Assembly (NCBI GenBank): GCA_036258795.1
Contig: DATACZ010000119.1
Location: 1-7,465, forward strand
Reading direction: 5' to 3'
DNA length: 7,465 nt
Source of the DNA: DATACZ01 sp036258795
Lineage (GTDB): Bacteria > Actinomycetota > CADDZG01 > JAHWKV01
Below the pieces are notes generated by a model. It saw only the letters and a list, made by a program, of their open reading frames with translations, searched no databases and was not told the origin of the DNA. Each line of letters opens with the position of its first letter. Within the stretch, counting starts at the first letter, position 1. The position numbers and the translations under genes are program-made. Below, piece after piece: positions 5,051 to 7,465 of the stretch.

Positions 5051-5737
5051 CTAAGAAACGGAAGTGGACTTGCTCACATCCTCCCTTAGCACCATCCCAA
5101 CCAGTACGCCCTCCGACGTGGTGACCGGAGCCGTATCCAGGTCTTCCTCTCTCATCGTGTCCCTCATCTTGAAGATGGACACATTGGGTCGAAAGGTTGA
5201 GGGCCCTTCCTCCATGGCCTCTTGGACCGGTACGTCTGGGTCCTCGTCAATCTGGCTCTTGTAGAGTCTTCCGAGGACGACCTCCGCCTCGTTGACGACC
5301 ATTGCGGTCTCCCATCCCGACTCCGAGAGCCGGGCCCTAACTTCAGCTAATGGCTCCTCCAGCGAGGCTCGAGGGACATCCGATCTCGCCACTTGCCCCA
5401 CAGTGGGCACTTTCACGGCGTTTCCCTCAATCGGCAACCCCACGCCGATCCAATCAGCCTCTCCTGCCGCGTAGTCGTAGACCTCTTTGAACCCCAGGCT
5501 TTCAAGCCGCCACGCGGCTCGCGGGCTCAGGTCTCACTGAAAGTCCCAGCAGTAGGCGATGACGGGAGTCTGGGGATCCAACTCCTCTAGGGCTCTGCTT
5601 CCCAGTTCTGTCAAGGGGATGCTGACGGCTCCTGGAAGATGCTGCTGCTCATACTGCTCCTCGGGAAGCACATCAACCAATTGCGCCCCTTCACCAAGGC
5701 GCTTCTGAACCTCATGTCTATCTATCGTCTTTGGCAT
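5051..5737 (-). CDS. Rhodanese-CBS domain protein with one in-frame UGA, candidate selenoprotein
   Basis: One continuous frame of 229 codons runs from ATG 5737-5735 to TAG 5053-5051, broken only by UGA at codon 68 (5536-5534). Residues 1-98 are a complete single rhodanese domain: MPKTIDRHEVQKRL, LVDVLPEEQYEQQHLPGA, PVIAYC63WDFQ, then after the UGA DLSPRAAWRLESLGF and VYDYAAGEADW. Residues about 120-165 and 174-224 are two CBS motifs (MVVNEAEVVLGRLY, EEGPSTFRPN, PVTTSEGVLVGMVLREDV), which usually bind adenosyl ligands. I recall rhodanese relatives with Cys-x4-Cys in the active-site loop, and the UGA sits at the second Cys. With a SECIS-like hairpin 12 bases after it, selenocysteine is the favoured reading. 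A nonsense mutation or sequencing error is possible. A conventional caller would give a rhodanese (5534-5737 or to 5764) and a separate CBS protein (5051 to a GTG at 5443). The Shine-Dalgarno before the ATG is weak (AGG about nine bases upstream); a TTG at 5764 in frame is less likely. Confidence 0.65.
5503..5521 (-). promoter_or_regulatory. Candidate bacterial SECIS stem-loop after the in-frame UGA
   Basis: On the minus-strand message CGAGCCGC and GCGGCUUG form an eight-pair stem (one G-U pair) closing a GUG loop. Counting the U of UGA as 1, the stem begins at 16 and the loop G and U are at 24 and 25. From memory this fits bacterial SECIS rules (hairpin inside the coding region, G in the first loop positions, 16 to 37 bases between UGA and loop) and is close to the G-U of the E. 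coli fdhF element. The caveat is that the encoded RAAWRL favours self-complementary GC-rich codons, so the stem may be incidental. Confidence 0.45.
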
Positions 5738-5765
5738 CTCAAACGACCTGGGATGGACACTCAAC

Positions 5766-5779
5766 GGGGATGATTCCCC
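5766..5779. repeat. Short inverted repeat between the divergent genes
   Basis: GGGGA (5766-5770) and TCCCC (5775-5779) flank TGAT. It lies about 30 bases before the rhodanese-CBS ATG in the divergent intergenic region, so it could be an operator or a leader hairpin for that gene. It is short and may be chance. Confidence 0.25.
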
Positions 5780-5823
5780 CTCTCCAGAGTTTCAACACCG
5801 CCTGGATCGGCCAGCGGATTAGA

Positions 5824-5853
5824 TTGACGGCGAATGGTGCTGCCACCTACGGT
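5824..5853 (+). promoter_or_regulatory. Candidate promoter of the SnoaL-like gene
   Basis: TTGACG (5824-5829) is close to the -35 consensus. After an 18-base spacer, TACGGT (5848-5853) fits the TAnnnT -10 pattern common in Actinomycetota. Transcription from about 5860 would leave a leader of roughly 28 bases containing the AAGGAGG ribosome binding site. Confidence 0.4.
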
Positions 5854-5875
5854 TCAAAGGGTGACAGTAACCACG

Positions 5876-5882
5876 AAGGAGG
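5876..5882 (+). promoter_or_regulatory. Strong ribosome binding site of the SnoaL-like gene
   Basis: AAGGAGG lies five bases before ATG 5888-5890. It rules out the in-frame upstream ATG at 5834, which has no such site and would add 18 residues that lie outside the usual domain start. Confidence 0.8.
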
Positions 5883-5887
5883 GCGAC

Positions 5888-6310
5888 ATGGCCGACTCTC
5901 TGGAGGCAGCAAGGCGCCACGACGAAGCGTTCAACGCCCATGACTCCGAGGCGCGCATGGCTACGGAGGCGCCGGACATCGAGACGGTGCTTCCAGGAGG
6001 AATCACGCTCAGAGGCCCCGACCAAGTCGTCGGATTCCTGCAGATCTTCTGGACGGCATTGCCCGATGCTAGGGTGACGGCCGAGAACGAGATCGTTGCC
6101 GGAGATACCGTCGTCGTCGAAGGCTCGTTGACCGGCACCCACACCGGAACATTCCGGGCTCCGCAGGGCGACATCCCTGCAACGGGCAACCCTATACAGC
6201 TACGCTTTGCGAGCGTGAAGACGATCCGGGCCGGCAAGGTTTCCTCGGAGCACCTGTACTTCGACCAGCTCGACTTCCTGCAACAGCTGGGAGCGCTCCC
6301 GAAGGCCTAG
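5888..6310 (+). CDS. SnoaL-like / ester cyclase family protein (NTF2-like fold)
   Basis: The 140-residue product has the length and pattern of single-domain SnoaL-like proteins. These are an N-terminal helix with HDEAFNAHD, a strand and turn VLPGGITLRGPDQVVGF, then FWTALPDARVTAE, then GDTVVVEGSLTGTHTGTF, PATGNPIQLRF, and a final AGKVSSEHLYFDQ with LQQLG. The conserved G-T-H-x-G-x-F and Y-x-D positions that line the pocket are present. The fold is an alpha-plus-beta cone; members include polyketide cyclases and many uncharacterised isomerase- or hydrolase-like proteins, so the reaction is not predicted. No signal peptide is visible. It starts a plus-strand pair, diverging from the rhodanese-CBS gene, and the sugar dehydrogenase gene follows 40 bases after its stop. 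Confidence 0.9.
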   Translation: MADSLEAARRHDEAFNAHDSEARMATEAPDIETVLPGGITLRGPDQVVGFLQIFWTALPDARVTAENEIVAGDTVVVEGSLTGTHTGTFRAPQGDIPATGNPIQLRFASVKTIRAGKVSSEHLYFDQLDFLQQLGALPKA

Positions 6311-6339
6311 CTGTTCTGCTTTAGAGATCCCTTTGAAAT

Positions 6340-6345
6340 TAGAAT
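6340..6345 (+). promoter_or_regulatory. Candidate -10 element just before the sugar dehydrogenase gene
   Basis: TAGAAT differs from TATAAT at one base and ends five bases before the GTG at 6351. Transcription would therefore start at or next to the start codon, giving a leaderless message, a common arrangement in Actinomycetota. The GTG has no usefully spaced Shine-Dalgarno sequence. No clear -35 is seen. Confidence 0.35.
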
Positions 6346-6350
6346 GAGGC

Positions 6351-7465
6351 GTGCGCAAGCAGTTTGAGGGTCGCCAACCCTCTGGGTCAGCGGATATCAC
6401 AGTCCCCTTGTCGATAACCAAAGCTCTAGTTGGCTTCTGCCTCCTTGGACTCCTCGCGCTAATGGTGGCGCCGGCGTCGGCAGCCGAAAGGGCTCTTCGC
6501 GCCGAAGACATCGAAGTAGCCGACGGTTTTCGGATCGAGGTGGCCGTCGAAGGCCTGGCCGCTCCCACCATGGTCGCCTTTGACGACCAGGACCGAATGT
6601 TGATCGCCGAGTCCGGCTATTGCCCCGATCCCGACAGGTGCCCCGACGGACCGGGCGCTCCAAAGGTTACGCGGATTGAAGAGAACGGGCGGCGCACAAC
6701 TCTGGCGGAGGGAAGGGCGTTCGGCGAGGAGGTTCCGGTCACCTCCGTAGCCTTCCACGAGGGGCAGATCTATGTGGCACACGGAGGGACCATCTCAACC
6801 GTTGAAGACGATGGGACGCTGAGGAACCTCATCACCGGTCTTCCCGGACAGGGCGATCACCAGGCGAACCAGATTGTCTTCAAAGACGGTTTCATGTACT
6901 TCGCCGTCGGCACGGCAACCAACTCTGCGGTCGTCGGGCCGGACAACGCCGTCTTCGGTTGGCTCACCAAGCCGAACTTGCGGCAGCTTCACGATGTCCC
7001 CTGCCGGGACATCACACTCGCCGGCGGTTCATTTGAATCCCCCAACCCCCTGGAGCGAGAGCCCGGGGTCATCGCCTCCCTGGGTGGGAGGCCCACGGTT
7101 ACCACCGGCGCCTTTGCCCCCTTCGGCTCGGTCCTTCCCGCGGGTCGAACCGTGAGAGGCGACGTCAAGTGCAACGGCTCCATCCTGCGTGCTCGCCCGG
7201 ACGGCTCCGGGCTCGAGATGTTCGCGTGGGGGCTCAGAAACCCCTACGGTCTAGAAGTTGGCCCGGATAACGAGCTCTACGCAACCATGCACGGGTTCGA
7301 CGCTCGAGGTTCACGCCCAATCGAAAACGCCTGGGACTGCTTTTATCGACTGCAGCAAGACGCCTGGTACGGCTGGCCTGACTTCGCATGCGATCGCCCG
7401 GTAACCGAGCCTCGGTTCCAGCCCAAGGACAAGCCTCAGCCCGAGTTCTTGATCCGTAATCACCC
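6351..7465 (+). CDS. Exported PQQ-dependent sugar dehydrogenase (glucose/sorbosone dehydrogenase family), 3' end outside window
   Basis: The frame is open from a TGA at 6345 to the window edge, giving at least 371 codons. The start is uncertain: GTG 6351 fits a leaderless message, while TTG 6408 would give a compact 25-residue signal peptide (SITKALVGFCLLGLLALMV then APASA before AERAL). Either way the protein is exported. The mature part is a beta-propeller typical of the family: GFRIEVAVEGLAAPTMVAFD and MLIAESGY (first blade), TSVAFHEGQIYVAHGG, GDHQANQIVFKDGFMYFAVG with TNSAVVGPDN, HDVPCRDITL, then WGLRNPYGLEVGPDNELY at about residue 293 and DAWYGWPDF. The RNP-x-GL and YGWPDF motifs are characteristic. 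Members oxidise sugars or related alcohols with pyrroloquinoline quinone, but many relatives are uncharacterised, so the substrate is open. Cys pairs around CPDPDRC and elsewhere suit an exported protein. Confidence 0.88.
   Translation, partial: MRKQFEGRQPSGSADITVPLSITKALVGFCLLGLLALMVAPASAAERALRAEDIEVADGFRIEVAVEGLAAPTMVAFDDQDRMLIAESGYCPDPDRCPDGPGAPKVTRIEENGRRTTLAEGRAFGEEVPVTSVAFHEGQIYVAHGGTISTVEDDGTLRNLITGLPGQGDHQANQIVFKDGFMYFAVGTATNSAVVGPDNAVFGWLTKPNLRQLHDVPCRDITLAGGSFESPNPLEREPGVIASLGGRPTVTTGAFAPFGSVLPAGRTVRGDVKCNGSILRARPDGSGLEMFAWGLRNPYGLEVGPDNELYATMHGFDARGSRPIENAWDCFYRLQQDAWYGWPDFACDRPVTEPRFQPKDKPQPEFLIRNH

Noticed and set aside
4429..5124. Plus-strand open frame of 231 codons
   Set aside because: It overlaps the Ala-rich gene and the end of the CBS region in antisense, without a ribosome binding site or family resemblance.
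5051..5443. Separate CBS protein starting at GTG 5443
   Set aside because: The frame upstream of that GTG continues as obvious rhodanese C-terminal sequence back to the UGA, and no good ribosome binding site precedes the GTG.
5534..5536. Reassigned genetic code (UGA as Trp or Gly) to explain the in-frame UGA
   Set aside because: UGA ends the lipoprotein, ACT-GAF and Ala-rich genes, and Trp is coded by UGG throughout.

Overview
The window looks like chromosomal DNA of an uncultured, moderately high-GC Actinomycetota-type bacterium. I infer this from the mix of ATG, GTG and TTG starts, GTGA start/stop overlaps, start codons lying almost directly behind -10 elements, and families common in that phylum (ester cyclase of the SnoaL type, glucose/sorbosone dehydrogenase, ACT-GAF protein, rhodanese-CBS protein, an Ala-rich helical hypothetical). 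No phage, transposon or CRISPR signature is visible. UGA is a normal stop here: three genes end with it.

Layout. Positions 1 to about 5740 are almost wholly minus-strand. From right to left these are: a rhodanese-CBS protein interrupted by one in-frame UGA (5737-5051); a 286-residue Ala-rich protein of unknown function (4932-4072); a 42-residue Trp-rich membrane peptide whose GTG overlaps the previous stop (4075-3947); an ACT-GAF protein with its own promoter (3861-3172); a two-gene operon of a lipoprotein and a secreted endonuclease/exonuclease/phosphatase enzyme joined by a GTGA overlap (3089-1162); tRNA-Cys(GCA) (1002-932); and the front part of a phosphodiester glycosidase-family exported protein (827-96). 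The last gene breaks off at a run of nine C, beyond which the composition and apparent coding strand change. From 5888 the plus strand carries a SnoaL-like protein and then an exported PQQ-type sugar dehydrogenase that runs off the window.

Most notable observation. The rhodanese and CBS reading frames are the same frame, separated by a single UGA at 5536-5534. The protein on both sides is intact rhodanese sequence. The UGA falls where I recall relatives carrying the second Cys of a Cys-x4-Cys active-site loop. A stem-loop with a GUG apical loop begins 12 nt after the UGA, with the loop G 20 nt after it, which is bacterial SECIS-like geometry. The simplest reading is a selenocysteine-containing rhodanese-CBS protein that gene callers would split in two. 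A Cys-to-stop mutation or sequencing error is the alternative.

Functional themes. Several products are exported (lipoprotein, nuclease/phosphatase-like enzyme, glycosidase-like protein, sugar dehydrogenase). Others are probable sensors or redox/sulfur proteins (ACT-GAF, rhodanese-CBS). The window shows no single obvious pathway joining them.
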